From Ceratothoa steindachneri (Eukaryota; Arthropoda; Malacostraca; Isopoda; Cymothoidae), in NCBI GenBank assembly GCA_963969495.1, contig OZ018325.1, positions 200,729,946-200,793,945 on the forward strand: a stretch of DNA of 64,000 bases. The letters are read 5' to 3'. A program made the translations under genes and the position numbers. The notes under the pieces are model-generated. The model made no database searches. It worked only from the letters and a program-made list of their open reading frames with translations, and was not told the origin of the DNA. Numbering within the stretch: the first letter of the stretch is position 1; every line of letters starts with the position of its first letter. Below, in pieces: positions 32,207-44,203 of this stretch.

Positions 32207-34122
32207 AATAATAATAATAAGTCTTTTGTAATGCACTCTTCAAGGTCTGAGACCTTCCCAGAGCGCATGTTGTGCTGAGATAAGAATGGAAATTCAATGG
32301 AAATTCAAGAGGGGGAGAAGGCAATTCTGAAAAGGTGCGTTTTCAGGAGACGCTTAAATGTGGTAAGAGAGGGAGAAGACCTGATTTCAGCAGGAAGAGC
32401 ATTCCACAACTTAGGGGCACAGATTGAGAAGGAGCAGTCCCCCATTGAGCAGAGGGATGAATGAGGAATATTCAAAAGAGGTGCATGTGATGACTGAAGG
32501 GCCCGAGGGACATGGTGTGGCAAGAGGGCAGAAGAGAGGTAAGATGGGGCCTTGTTATTTAGGGCCTTAAATGTGAAGAGAAGTATCTTGAAGTGAGTAT
32601 GGGATCTGACAGGGAGCCAGTGCAGTTCATGCAGCAAGGGTTTCGAGGGAGAGAAGCGAGGGCGACGGAGGAGAAGCCGGGCGGCATAGTTCTGTACAAG
32701 TTGAAGTGGGCGGAGAGAGGAGGATGGCAGATTCACAAGCAGAGAGTTACAGTAGTCAAGGTGTGAGGTGATGAAGACATGAACAGCAGTCTCAAGACTT
32801 TGGCGATCAAAGTGAGAGAAGTTACGAAGGAAGCATAGAGAGGATTTGCTGACATTGTGGATAGGAGGCTTAAAGGAGAGATGCTCATCAAAAACAACAC
32901 CCAGATTCCTAACACAGTCAGAGAAAATGATAGTATTACCGCCTAGAGTAAGCGAGGGAAAGAGAGATTTAGATTTTTTGATAAGAGCAGGGGTGCCAAC
33001 GAGGAGGACCTCAGTTTTGGAGTGATTAAGCCTGAGGAAGTTGGTAGAGAGCCAGTCAGAAATGGAGGAGTAGGCAGCCACGAGGTCAGTGATAGAGTAG
33101 GCAAGAGACATGGGGGATGAGGAAACGAAAATTTGAGTGTCATCCACATAGAGGTGGAAGGATAGACCGAGATTACGGAGAAGGGAACTAAGAGGGAGAA
33201 GATAGATACAAAATAGTAGAGGACCAAGGACAGAGCCCTGTGGCACTCCAAAGCGAATGGGGGTAGAGTCGAATGAAACATCGTTAATCAGAACGGATTG
33301 GGTACGAGACAAGAGGTAAGAGCGGAACCAGTCAAGCATGGTGCCTGATATGCCAAGGAAAGAGTGGAGACGATCAAGTAGGATGGTATGGTCAATAGTA
33401 TCGAAGGCAGAGGAGAGGTCGAGTAGAATGAGGATGGAGGCACAACCCCTGTCCGCGGCTCTTTGTAAGCAATTGGACACACTAAGAAGGGCGGTTTCTG
33501 TGGAGTGACCCAACTTGAAACCAGATTGATAGGTTTCATCAATGTTACAGGCCACCATGTGACTGTTGATGTGTGAAGCAACCACTCTCTCCAGAACCTT
33601 AGAAAGGAAAGGAAGTTGCGAAATCGGGTGATAATTGGAAGTGTCATTGGGGTTCAGTTGAGGCTTTTTAAGAATCGGACGGATGTGGGCACGTTTGAAG
33701 GAAGAGGGAACAAGACCAGTTGCAAGTGAAGTGTTGGGAGGATAGCAGGCAGAATTTTACATAACAGTTTAGGCGGAAAAATGTCCTTTGGGGAGCCCGA
33801 TTTCTTAGAATGCGAGAGCAGGGTTGTAAGCTCCAACGCAGTCACAGCGGGGGAAACGATAAGCGGCTGAGGCAGGAAGTCAGGGAGACTGGCAGGAGCT
33901 GGGACAGAAGGCAGAGGGGAGGGAGGCACGGAGGTTAGTGACCTTATCTGTGAAGAAATTCGAGAGAGTAGCAGGGCTAATGGGTGGGGAGACCTGGGCT
34001 GGGAAAGTAAGATGGGAGAGCAGGTGGAAGATGGTACAGGCATCATTCCTATTATCAGTAAGCAGATTACATAAGTAGGCTTAACAAGCACATTTTAATT
34101 TCACCACATAGGAAGCTGTCGC
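32207..34122 (-). mobile_element. L2-type non-LTR retrotransposon, 3' part
   Basis: The 3' end (low coordinates) carries a short AAT-type microsatellite after the 'ctctgggaaggtctcagac' leader (minus strand), typical of L2 tails. Coding sequence follows to 34090. At 34122 it is cut by the Gypsy element G2. A 5'-ward piece of the same kind reappears at 46796-46933 on the far side of G2. Confidence 0.85.
32305..34060 (-). pseudogene. L2-clade reverse transcriptase, nearly intact
   Basis: The long frame 32305-33585 (426 codons) has 'YQSGFKLGHSTETALL', 'LLDLSSAFDTIDHTILL', 'GVPQGSVLGPLLF', 'FHLYVDDTQIF' and the L2 C terminus 'LHWLPVRSHTHFKILLFTF'. All three catalytic aspartates are kept. The frame remains readable upstream to about 33730 ('RAHIRPILKKPQLNPND'), where a frameshift joins the linker at 33740-34060 ('LSNFFTDKVTNLR'). 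The endonuclease is missing from this side. It is one of the better-preserved polymerases in the window. Confidence 0.88.
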
Positions 34123-34961
34123 TGTAGCGGGCCGAAAATCTAGACTAACCCGTGTTCCAACCTTATCCTAGGATTTATGGACCTTGAGAACCCCGAGGAA
34201 GAATTGATACAATTTGATATACAGTCCTTTACTTTACAAAAAAATACAGTTATATTTACAGCTTATATTTAGAAAAAAAATAGATAAACACCAGTGCAAA
34301 TAAATATTTTATACAATAGTAATTTTCCCAACAGAAAACAAAATAAAGTATGACGGGCGCAGAGAACAAATGTCAACAACCCAACCAAGGTAGACACAAC
34401 AAATCAATCACAACAAAAGGAGCACCCAAACAAGAAGGGGCACAGGGCTATTTCTTGGCGCTGTGGGGTGAAGGGGGTGGTAGTAGCAGTCTTGTCAAAT
34501 AAGAAGGGGCACAGGCTCGTCAGCCAATGCAGGTACCATCCTCTGTTCCAGGGCTGGGCTGGGCGGAGCACTCGCCTTGAGGATTCTTCTTACAGTGCGT
34601 AAAAGCTTCCACTCTGTAGAAGAGATGATATCCCCCATTTACAATTTATTTACTATAAAGGGAAGGGAAAACCAACAAGTGGGCACTCGACCTGAGGAAA
34701 TTCTGTTAACTTCTTACCTCTAAGTGAACATCGACGTGCACACGACAAATTCCTGTTTATAACTTTTATAATTCTAGATATTTACTGTTATGCTTTATAA
34801 CTAATTTAACAAAATATATCTATCGTTAAATTATGGCAAAGTAATATCTCTTAAAAAAAAATCGGAAGGAAAATTATACCCACACACTCACACAGGGGTA
34901 GGGAAAGATATACGTAAAAGGGGGTGGGAGAATGGCCCTACACACACACTGCTCCCCCACA
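34123..34961 (-). repeat. G2 3' LTR (839 bp)
   Basis: Begins TGTAGCGGGCCG on the plus strand and ends ...CCCACA next to a polypurine tract. Its start is identical to that of the G1 LTRs for the first dozen or so bases. Confidence 0.9.
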
Positions 34962-34974
34962 CCCCTCCTTCCTT
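34962..34974 (-). other. G2 polypurine tract
   Basis: Minus-strand AAGGAAGGAGGGG directly abuts the 3' LTR, where plus-strand priming is expected. G1 has the same tract at 50957-50969. Confidence 0.85.
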
Positions 34975-35102
34975 AAGCCATTCGACCACAGTCACATGCA
35001 ATACCTTTTCAATCACTCTTCATGGTACCACTTGTGCTCAATCGCACCCTTCTGCACCCATTCACACTCTTCTACCGGTCCCTGGCTACGTGTAGCAATT
35101 GG

Positions 35103-37053
35103 TCAGGGTTGTTCCTCAGTCGTCCTGTCAGTCTCATCGTCACTATTGATCATCTCATCAACCATACTCTTAGCCCTCATTACCAGTTCTCCCATCTCAC
35201 GACAGAATTCTTTCATACTCTTCCGTTCAGAACCTTCACTCTTCATACCCCCATTCATTAGCTCCTCACTCACAGCTCTCATCCAACTCAAGGTACATTC
35301 TTGCGAAACAGATAGGTCACTCACATCCCCTGTATTCTCAACAGGCATACCAGAAACCCCTTTGACTGGTTCCCACCAGAAACCTGAAAAATCAGCCACT
35401 TCATCATTCACTACATCAAACTCACCCCTACTGTTACCATTCGAAAAACTCAAAAAATCAGCCACACTAGGTTCATTCTGCCCAAACACACTATCATTCA
35501 TACTGTTCCCAAAACCAGAAAAATCAGGCACAGGCAGCTCACTCACTCGTCTACTTATACCAGCCAAATCACTCACCTGTTTAAGCAAAAACTCAATCTC
35601 CCTTTCAAGATCCCCCATACCAGAAAGACTGCTCAGACTTACTTTCATTCGTACTTGCATTCTTCCTTTCACTCTTCTTTGTACGCTTTTTACTCCTCGA
35701 GACCAAGACAACTCTTTCCCAGACAGATCTATACTACCACATTCCTTCCCATCATCATGCACTTTACCCTTCTCTTTGCACAATTCATACACCAGGTGGC
35801 TCACCAGGTAGTCAGGAGGTTCTCGCCATCTCCTTAACTGACTGATGAGCCCATACTCTCTGTCATACCGTCATTCAAACTCTCCAAAACATACATCACC
35901 CCATTTTCCCAAACTTTCACAACTCTATAAGGTCCATCAAACTTCTAAATCATCTTTGACACATTCAACCTGCCCTTCACTTCTTTTACCTTCAATACTT
36001 TCGCACCTAATTCAAATGAACGGAACTTTTCATGTGCCTCAAGCCATACACTCTGCTCACTTTCACTCAAACGAAACCTATCTTTCACTCGCCTTTCAAA
36101 ATTCATCACAAACTGACATGGGGACATTCCAGTTGCACTATGCACAGTTGAATTATACGCCCACAACACTCTCCCCAGACACACATCCCAGTCATTCACT
36201 GTCGTACTCATCATTCTCAACATCTCACACAAGGTTCTTATAGTACGTTCAGCCAATCCATTTGAAGATGGTACATACAGAGTTGTTCTCACATGCTCCA
36301 CACCATTCTCTCTCAACATTTGCTCAAACACTTCTCCTACAAATTTAGGCCCATTATCACTCAGACATCTTCTAGGCTTCCATACACACATAGGAAAAAA
36401 CAACTGCTCAACCACACGTGCAACAGTCACACACCTTTTATCTCTCACAGGTGCTGCATACAGAAACTTACTTTTATGATCAACCATACCAACATTGCCA
36501 GCACTCGTACGCGGCAAAGACACACAATCAATCACTACCAATTCAAACGGTTCTTTCGCATAAACTTTCAACATCAGTGGTTTCACTTGCACCTTTCACA
36601 AGTAGTTGCAACATCATTCACAACAGTTCTCAGAAACGGAAGGAACACACGCTCCTTCATACACTCCCACAGCTTAAACTTACCCATATGCCCATAATTA
36701 TCATGAACAACCTTCACCAGACCAATCATACCAACTAAGGACATCACAGGTACATACATATCATCCCCACCCTTCACATGCCTCACAAAATATACAACAT
36801 CCATACAAACAACAAAATCCTTAGCATACCTTTTAAAATCACTTAAACACTCTGTCCATTCATTCAAATCAACACGCGTCATTACACACCTCTTCAACTC
36901 ACTAACAAAAGGACACATCTCTTGCATCTCTAGAATATCATCATCACTTAAAATCTCATTCTCATCATCCATGACCAACTCAATCATGCCACAAAATTTG
37001 ACAACATTCTTTGCACACTCATTCAATTTCATCACCTCACATTCACCTTTCAT
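35103..37053 (-). pseudogene. G2 integrase and C-terminal tail
   Basis: The frame at 36583-37053 holds the spacer and zinc-binding domain ('VHDNYGHMGKFKLW', 'CERC'). The frame at 35945-36592 holds the core, with 'VIDCVSLPRTSAGN', 'CLSDNGPKF' and 'SSNGLAERTI'. Three residues (VVM) after 'GNVGM' present in G1 are deleted here. The tail (35103-35804) keeps three FSG-type motifs ('PVPDFSGFGN', 'SVADFLSFSN', 'VADFSGFWW'). Small deletions separate the three frames. Integrase would join element DNA to the chromosome, but this copy is broken. Confidence 0.88.
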
Positions 37054-37056
37054 AAG

Positions 37057-38534
37057 TGTTGTAGAATTCTCCCCCTTTTTGTTCTATTCTAAGAGTGCTA
37101 AGAGTGTCTAATATATATTGATATCTGAATATCTTAACGAACAGAGCCGTTCCAAAAAACGTAAGGATATTGAGGAGAAACGCAAAATAATTCCAAAATA
37201 AACTTATATTTTAACTTTAACCATTGAATACACAGCATTTAAACATTTACTACAGCAATACTCTGAATATTATCATAAACAAGAATTAATTATATTAGTT
37301 TACCCACAAAAATTGGTTAATTTCTCTACACACAACAATAATATAAGAATTAGGCTTACAGACTCATCTGGAGTTTAAAAGGCCTCAGGAATGTTATTGA
37401 CTCACGACGCGCGCCGTCTGACCAGATGTAGATGGGCAGGATCGCAAGGTCGTTTTGGCGAGGGTAGCAGCTGGGGGTCCACACGGCATTCCGGAAGGGG
37501 GGGGGGGTTCTTCAAGGATGAGAACAATTATGGTGCTTTAGGCAACACCTAGGCAGTCGTGGTCTCTCTGGCGAGAGTGAGTCGAACTTGGTTCTTAAAT
37601 CAAGTTAACTTGGAGTGTGGTGTGACCACCGAGTAACGAGCTCGAGGAGGAGCTTTTCTCCTTCATTACTTATTTCCTCCTGGACGAGGACTGAACTCAG
37701 GGAGGGTCTTCTTCAAGGGCGAGGATCGATGAGACGGGGTTTCTCTGAAGAGAATAAATTACTTAAATTTCAGTTTGGTAACCAAGGAACTAGCTCGAGG
37801 ATGAGCTTCTTCTTAGTTCCAGTCTTCTTCAAGGGCGAGTATAATGGAGGGGGATTTCTCTGGCGAGAATAATTTGAACTTGGTTCCTTACCAAGTTAAC
37901 TTAGGAGTTTGGTGTGGCCACCGAGTAACGGGCTCGAGGGGAAGCCTTTTCCTTCTTCTTTTCTTAATTCCTCAAGGACGAGGAATACCCCTGGTGTTTA
38001 AGGTGCACCAGGATATGAGGAGTCTCTCTGGCGAGAGTAAGTTGAACTTACCAAAGTTAACTTATCATTTGGTTTGATAACCAGGGACTTAGCTCGAGGA
38101 TGAGCTTCTTCTTAGCCCCTTAAGGTAGGTAGCCCTGCCTCTCTTGCAGGGTACTTCTTGGTCTGGCAAGCCAAGTACACTACCTCTCCAGTCTCGGTAG
38201 TTCGGTTTGATCCGAAGACTTCGTCACCTAGAGACTGACGTATACTACCCCAATTTTCCTCATTTATACCTCATCACCCCACTGGGGGAGTGGTAAGGGG
38301 GGGGAGGGGCTTGAGGACAGCCCCAGGAGAGTTCTTTTTCCAAACGGTTTTTCCCACTGAAGTCAGACATCGGCTCGTCGTTAGCCTTCGAGATTGGGAG
38401 AAACACGTCTCCAATTACTTATTTGACGTGAAACTGGATCTCACTCTCCTGGGGGAGATCTTACATTTTGACCTTTAGGGTCTTACTGCATCACGAGTGA
38501 ACGGGGGCTGGGGTGAAGGGACGATTCCCCTACA
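37057..38534. mobile_element. Solo-LTR-like insertion of 1478 bp inside G2 pol
   Basis: The insert begins TGTTGTAGAATTC and ends CCCCTACA, the TG...CA form of an LTR. It is flanked by the 5-base duplication ataag at 37052-37056 and 38535-38539. G1 has uninterrupted sequence at the same place (about 53078-53084), with one copy of the target. No coding frame of known type lies inside. It carries the stem-loop-rich block at 37561-38200. Orientation is undetermined. Confidence 0.85.
37561..38200. repeat. Block of imperfect tandem units rich in short inverted repeats
   Basis: Four related units start with 'tctctctggcgagag' or 'tctctgaagaga' at about 37562, 37741, 37857 and 38025. Alternate units are most alike (period near 295). 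Each holds several small perfect stems, for example ctctc/gagag (37564-37577), aacttg/caagtt (37585-37606), gtggt/accac (37617-37629), agctc/gagct (about 37639-37654). Further stems extend to about 38180. Confidence 0.75.
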
Positions 38535-39432
38535 ATAAGACAATCCTTATCAGCATCCAAAGACAAATCATTCAATCTCATAAAGTCTACACCAAGCAAA
38601 AAACAACACAGCATTTGCTCATCTTTCAGAATCACAAAGTCATGCTTCACATTCACACCATTACCCAAACTCACTTTCAGACTAACCTGTTCCCATGCCA
38701 CTATCATGCCATTCCCTAATCCACTTATCCGTAACTTCACAGGTTTATGCTCACAACATCTAAACTCATCATACTTGCTCAGAATCCTCTCATTCACTAA
38801 AGACACTTGCGCTCCAGTATCAATCAAACCACAGAACAACCTTTCACTCTTGCTTCCATCATATCAGGTCCACCATGTTAACAATACACAGAAGGAATAA
38901 GCACACCAACATCAGCACTGATATCCACACTGTCATCAACTCCCATATCATCACTCACCACACGCTCATCTTCATCCAGACAATCATTCTTCTCTCTTAT
39001 ATATGAACACTTTTCAATCACCCAATTGTAGTGCATACCGCTCAAACATTGCAGATGTACCCCATTAGGATTCAAACCCTTCATCTTCTCATCCTTGTAC
39101 ACAATCGGCCTCTCACCACCAAAGTGCACATAAACAATCACTCCATACAAACGACTCACTACAATCAATGCTTCCTGAAATGGCGGGACCCCTTGCATAC
39201 ACATCGCTCTCAATTCTTTCATGAAGTTCCGCACCTTTGCCATACCAATGCTTTCAGGCTTCCTACATACTTCCTTCATTACCTCCTTCCTTAAATCATC
39301 CACACTAACGGGCACTCTCACGTCTACTCCATCACTCTTCAAATCTTTCAAACCATTCCATACACTCTCAAACAAGGAATAACCAACACCCTTGCTCTCT
39401 TTTCCCTTCATAATCGCTTTTGGCAAATACTC
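38535..39432 (-). pseudogene. G2 OTU-like plus second retropepsin, tandem unit 3
   Basis: Third copy, in element order, of the block that lies between RNase H and integrase. It keeps 'GYSLFESVWNGL', 'LSGMHYNWVIE', 'GLIDTGAQVSLV' and 'LLGVDFMRLN'. A short deletion near 38845-38875 ('KVGERL' lost) splits the frame in two. At its 5' (high) side the sequence joins the duplicated LTR segment at about 39433. Confidence 0.88.
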
Positions 39433-40515
39433 AAAGTCAAACATCGGCTCATCGTTAGCCTTCGAGATTGGGAGAAACACGTCTCCAATTACTTATTTGA
39501 CGTGAAACTGGATCTCACTCTCCTGGGGGAGATCTTACATTTTGACCTTTAGGGTCTTACTGCATCACGAGTGAACGGGGGCTGGGGTAAAGGGACGATT
39601 CCCCTACAATAAGACAATCCTTATCAGCATCCAAAGACAAATCATTCAATCTCATAAAGTCTACACCAAGCAAAAAACAACACGGCATTTGCTCATCTTT
39701 CAGAATCACAAAGTCATGCTTCACATTCACACCATTACCCAAACTCACTTTCAGACTAACCTGTTCCCATGCCACTATCATGCCATTCCCTAATCCACTT
39801 ATCCGTAACTTCACAGGTTTATGCTCGCAACATCTAAACTCATCATACTTGCTCAGAATCATCTCATTCACTAAAGACACTTGCGCTCCAGTATCAATCA
39901 AACCACAGAACAACCTTTCACCAACTTTCACTCTTGCTTCCATCATATCAGGTCCACCATGTTCACAATACACAGAAGAAACAAGCATACCAACATCAGC
40001 ACTAATATCCTCACTGTCATCAACTCCCATATCATCACTCACCACGCGCTCATCTTCATCCAGACAATCATTCTTCTCTCTTATATATGAACACTTTTCA
40101 ATCACCCAATTGTAGTGCATACCGCTCAAACATTGCAGATGTACCCCATTAGGATTCAAACCCTTCATCTTCTCATCCTTGTACACAATCAGGCTCTCAC
40201 CACCAAAGTGCACATAAACAATCACTCCATACAAACGACTCACTACAATCAACACTTCCTGAAATGGCGGGACCCCTTGCATACACATCGCTCTCAATTC
40301 TTTCATGAAGTTCCGCACCTTTGCCATACCAATGCTTTCAGGCTTCCTACATACTTCCTTCATTACCTCCTTCCTTAAATCATCCACACTAACGGGCACT
40401 CTCACGTCTACTCCATCACTCTTCAAATCTTTCAAACCATTCCATACACTCTCAAACAAGGAATAACCAACACCCTTGCTCTCTTTTCCCTTCATAATCG
40501 CTTTTGGCAAATACT
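39433..40515 (-). repeat. G2 tandem unit 2 (LTR segment plus pol block, 1083 bp)
   Basis: The unit consists of about 175 bases copied from the right end of the 37057-38534 insertion, then ataag, then the OTU-like/protease block. It matches the unit at about 38359-39432 nearly base for base, apart from small indels. The pol part is open from 40564 to 39557 (335 codons) because the unit junctions happen to keep frame. Confidence 0.9.
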
Positions 40516-40564
40516 CAAAGTCAAACATCGGCTCATCGTTAGCCTTCGAGATTGGGAGAAACAC
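39557..40564 (-). pseudogene. G2 OTU-like plus second retropepsin, unit 2 (open frame)
   Basis: A 335-codon open frame carries, in order, 'GYSLFESVWNGL' (OTU-like start with Ser in place of Cys), 'DLRKEVMKEV', 'HFGGESLIVYK', 'LSGMHYNWVIE', then 'GLIDTGAQVSLV' and 'CCFLLGVDFMRLN' of the DTG retropepsin. The first residues come from LTR sequence across the duplication junction. It is detached from RT and integrase, so it is not expected to work as part of pol. It shows the block can stay open as a unit. Confidence 0.85.
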
Positions 40565-40932
40565 ATCTCCAATTTCTTATTTGACGTGAAACTGGATCCC
40601 ACTCTCCTGGGGGAGATCTTACATTTTGACCTTTAGGGTCTTTCATGGCACCGAGTTATGCCACGCTGCGGTTACGCTTTTGACTCACCGATGCCTGGGC
40701 CGGATGTCTTTGCGGGAACCGCTTTCTTATTTGACGTGAAACTGGATCTCACTCTCCTGGGGGAGATCTTACATTTTGACCTTTAGGGTCTTTCATGGCA
40801 CTGAGTTGTGCCATGCTGCGGTTACGCTTTTGACTCGCCGATGCCTGGGCCAGATGTCTTTGCGGTAACCGCCTTGGGACTGCATCACAAGTGAACGGGG
40901 TGGGTGGGGGGTGAAAGGACGATTCTTCTACA
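40516..40932. repeat. LTR-derived spacer with internal duplication, unit 1
   Basis: This copy of the LTR right end contains an extra segment absent from units 2 and 3 ('catggcactgagttgtgcc' to 'gcggtaaccgcc'). A stretch of about 165 bases beginning 'ttatttgacgtgaaactgg' is repeated in tandem (about 40568 and 40728). It ends gattcttctaca|ataag. Confidence 0.8.
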
Positions 40933-41870
40933 ATAAGACAATCCTTATCAGCATCCAAAGACAAATCATTCAATCTCATAAAGTCTACACCAAGCAAAAA
41001 ACAACACGGCATTTGCTCATCTTTCAGAATCACAAAGTCATGCTTCACATTCACACCATTACCCAAACTCACTTTCAGACTAACCTGTTCCCATGCCACT
41101 ATCATGCCATTCCCTAATCCACTTATCCGTAACTTCACAGGTTTATGCTCGCAACATCTAAACTCATCATACTTGCTCAGAATCATCTCATTCACTAAAG
41201 ACACTTGCGCTCCAGTATCAATCAAACCACAGAACAACCTTTCACCAACTTTCACTCTTGCTTCCATCATATCAGGTCCACCATGTTCACAATACACAGA
41301 AGAAACAAGCATACCAACATCAGCACTAATATCCTCACTGTCATCAACTCCCATATCATCACTCACCACGCGCTCATCTTCATCCAGACAATCATTCTTC
41401 TCTCTTATATATGAACACTTTTCAATCACCCAATTGTAGTGCATACCGCTCAAACATTGCAGATGTACCCCATTAGGATTCAAACCCTTCATCTTCTCAT
41501 CCTTGTACACAATCAGGCTCTCACCACCAAAGTGCACATAAACAATCACTCCATACAAACGACTCACTACAATCAACACTTCCTGAAATGGCGGGACCCC
41601 TTGCATACACATCGCTCTCAATTCTTTCATGAAGTTCCGCACCTTTGCCATACCAATGCTTTCAGGCTTCCTACATACTTCCTTCATTACCTCCTTCCTT
41701 AAATCATCCACACTAACGGGCACTCTCACGTCTACTCCATCACTCTTCAAATCTTTCAAACCATTCCATACACTCTCAAACAAGGAATAACCAACACCCT
41801 TGCTCTCTTTTCCCTTCATAATCCTTTTCGGCAAATACTCAGGATCACTCACTCCACACACATTTATCAT
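40749..41870 (-). pseudogene. G2 OTU-like plus second retropepsin, unit 1 (original position)
   Basis: This is the copy joined directly to RNase H: the preceding 'GTNDKCVWSE' frame at 41845 overlaps it after a one-step frameshift. It reads 'PEYLPKRIMKGKESKG', 'GYSLFESVWNGL', 'LSGMHYNWVIE', 'GLIDTGAQVSLV' and 'CCFLLGVDFMRLN', then runs into LTR-derived sequence after 'DADKDCLIVEE'. Confidence 0.88.
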
Positions 41871-43287
41871 TCGTACCAGGATACCTTGACATCAAATCAG
41901 CCACTCCATTCCGTTCATCAGGCACATACTCAATCACATAGTTAAAGTCACTCAAATCTTCCAAAGTCCTTGCATTTCTACTATCAGCCCACTTCATACG
42001 CTGCAGATACACAAGAGGTTGATGATCTGTTTTGATCACAAACCTCACACCATACAAAAACGGACGCAACACCTTCAAACAATATCTTATCACAGCCAAC
42101 TCTCGTTCCACAGTCGAATACTTTTGTTCTGTAACATTTATAGCCTTGGATACATACCCAATTATTCGCCTGACATTCTCTCCATTCAAACGCTGCTCTT
42201 GCATCAGAAAACCTCCCATACAATACCCACTTGCATCTGTATACAATTCAAGCATTTTAGCATTCACACTATAATCTGGGTAAGCCAATTCAACATCTTC
42301 ACCCACTGCCTCTTTCAGTCTCTCATACGCCTCATTCATCTTATCATTCCACTTGACAACCGTACTACCTTTCTTGCCCATCCACTCAGTCAGAGGCTTA
42401 CTCACACCAGAACAATCACGTATAAACTTTCGCTGGAACTCAATCAAACCCCAAAACAACTTCAGTTGCTTCACAGTCACCGGTTTAGGAAACATTCGCA
42501 CCTTCTTAACATACTTCGGTGATTTTCGCAACCCATTCTCACTCACCATATGCCCAAGGAATTCCACTTCTTTTGCAAACCATTCACACTTCGCCACTTT
42601 CACCTTCACACCAACATTCTCAAAACATCATTCACCAATCTCATATGCTCCTCAAAAGTCTCAGTCATAATCAGAATATCATCTATAAACGCAATCACAT
42701 TCTTACTTGCAAACTTACTCAACACAACATTCATTGCCCGCTGGAAGGCTCTGGGAGCATTAGCCAACCCAAAGCTGAGGTTCCGGAACTGGTAATGCCT
42801 CTTTGTGGAAGAGAAGGCAGTTACCGGCGGCTCTCCTCAGCAATGGGCATCTGGTAATACCCCCATACCAGATCCAGCTTCATAAACCACTCCATCCCAT
42901 GCATAATATACACACACATCAGAAACCTTTCTTTCACAGATCTTTCATTCACCTTTCGATAATCCACACACAGGCGCAATCTTCTATCCGGCTAACATAC
43001 AGGTACAATTGGACTATTCCATGCACTCTCGCTCTCTTCAATCACACCCATTGCTCTAATTCTACACACTGCTCCTCAATCTCATCAGCAACCGGACGTG
43101 GAAAATGCCGCAGCCGCTGATAGATTGGGGAGTCCTCCTTCAGGACAATCTTGAATTCCGGAAGTTTTGCAACCCTGAAATCCAGATCACCCTTACTGAG
43201 GGCTCCCTTTCGCTCAAATATCATTTGATACACATCTTCCCTTTCATACTCAGTTAAACATCCATCCAATTCCACCATGCTCTTCAC
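41845..43287 (-). pseudogene. G2 reverse transcriptase and RNase H
   Basis: The frame 43042-43287 covers the RT entry ('LPEFKIVLKEDSPIYQRL', 'HFPRPVADEIEEQC'). The catalytic palm (about 42600-43000) is broken by several frameshifts. The frame 41845-42609 is open through the thumb and connection ('FLGHMVSENGLRKSPKYV') and RNase H ('LYTDASGYCMGGF', 'STVERELAVI', 'FVIKTDHQPLVY'). RNase H would remove the RNA strand during reverse transcription. The polymerase itself is dead. Confidence 0.88.
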
Positions 43288-43447
43288 TTCATTATACGTC
43301 CATTCACCCTGACATCCGTACTATCATCCCTACCTACCTCATTAACAGTGGAGAGGTGACCCAGTACATCTCCGACTTGGATAACCCTCACCTGTCCTTT
43401 CACCCTGGGGTCCGCCTGCACACATACAAACGGATCAATCATTCTCA

Positions 43448-44095
43448 TCAAGCCATCAAACACACAAGAACACGCCTTACCTTATAACACGCATCCTTTC
43501 CATCCAATATCACAGTGTTCTCACTCACATTCAAACTAACATCCCTACTCCAACTCACTCTAACAGACACCCTTTCACCATTCACAAGCATTACTTTCTC
43601 CATAGCAGTCACCTCAATACCAGTAAACACACTCCTCAAAACGCTACCATTTTTCCCTACATACAACTTATACACCCCATTTTTACCAATCTTTCTCTCA
43701 ATCTGATCACTCGCAGGATGCACAACCATACGATTCATTTTCATAAAATCATACCCCAAAATCACACCATACTCACTACTCACCTTATCAATCACAGAGA
43801 ATTCACATTCATTTGTCAACATACCATGCATTCGAACAGCTGACCTTATGATTCCAATCACAGGCACTCTCCTATTACCAATACCTACCAAACTACCCTT
43901 GCACTCAGACAGGAGGACTTTCTCGCAAACCTTGTCATACACATCTTTATACACCAAGCTTGCCTTTGATCCAGAATCTATTAAAGCCAAACACTCAATT
44001 CTATTCAATTCCACCTTCACACTCAGACACTCATACTTCCTACCAGACAGCACTTTCACACTAGACAGACTTACCAACACATTACTCACACTCAT
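43448..44095 (-). pseudogene. G2 first retropepsin (DSG)
   Basis: The frame contains 'CLALIDSGSKASLVYKDV' and, 70 residues on, 'YGVILGYDFMKMN', the flap-distal Gly motif of retroviral-type aspartic proteases. It is followed by a spacer to RT. A frameshift near 43465 ends the frame. The family function is cleavage of the gag-pol polyprotein. Confidence 0.88.
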
Positions 44096-44203
44096 GCACC
44101 CAGAGGATATTTCAGCAGGTACCCTCTTACAATTCAGTTTCCCGCTTCAGACTTTCCATTCACACCTTGCGCTCTCAGTCTAATCACACTTTTCACTTGA
44201 ATG

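Noticed and set aside
34924..36697. Long plus-strand open frames (Ser/His/Thr-rich) across the G2 LTR and integrase region
   Set aside because: They mirror the minus-strand integrase and tail codons, have no family motifs, and recur wherever the same pol sequence occurs.
38359..41870. CRISPR-like or satellite array
   Set aside because: The three units are about 1.1-1.3 kb, contain pol codons and LTR ends, and have no short repeats with unique spacers.
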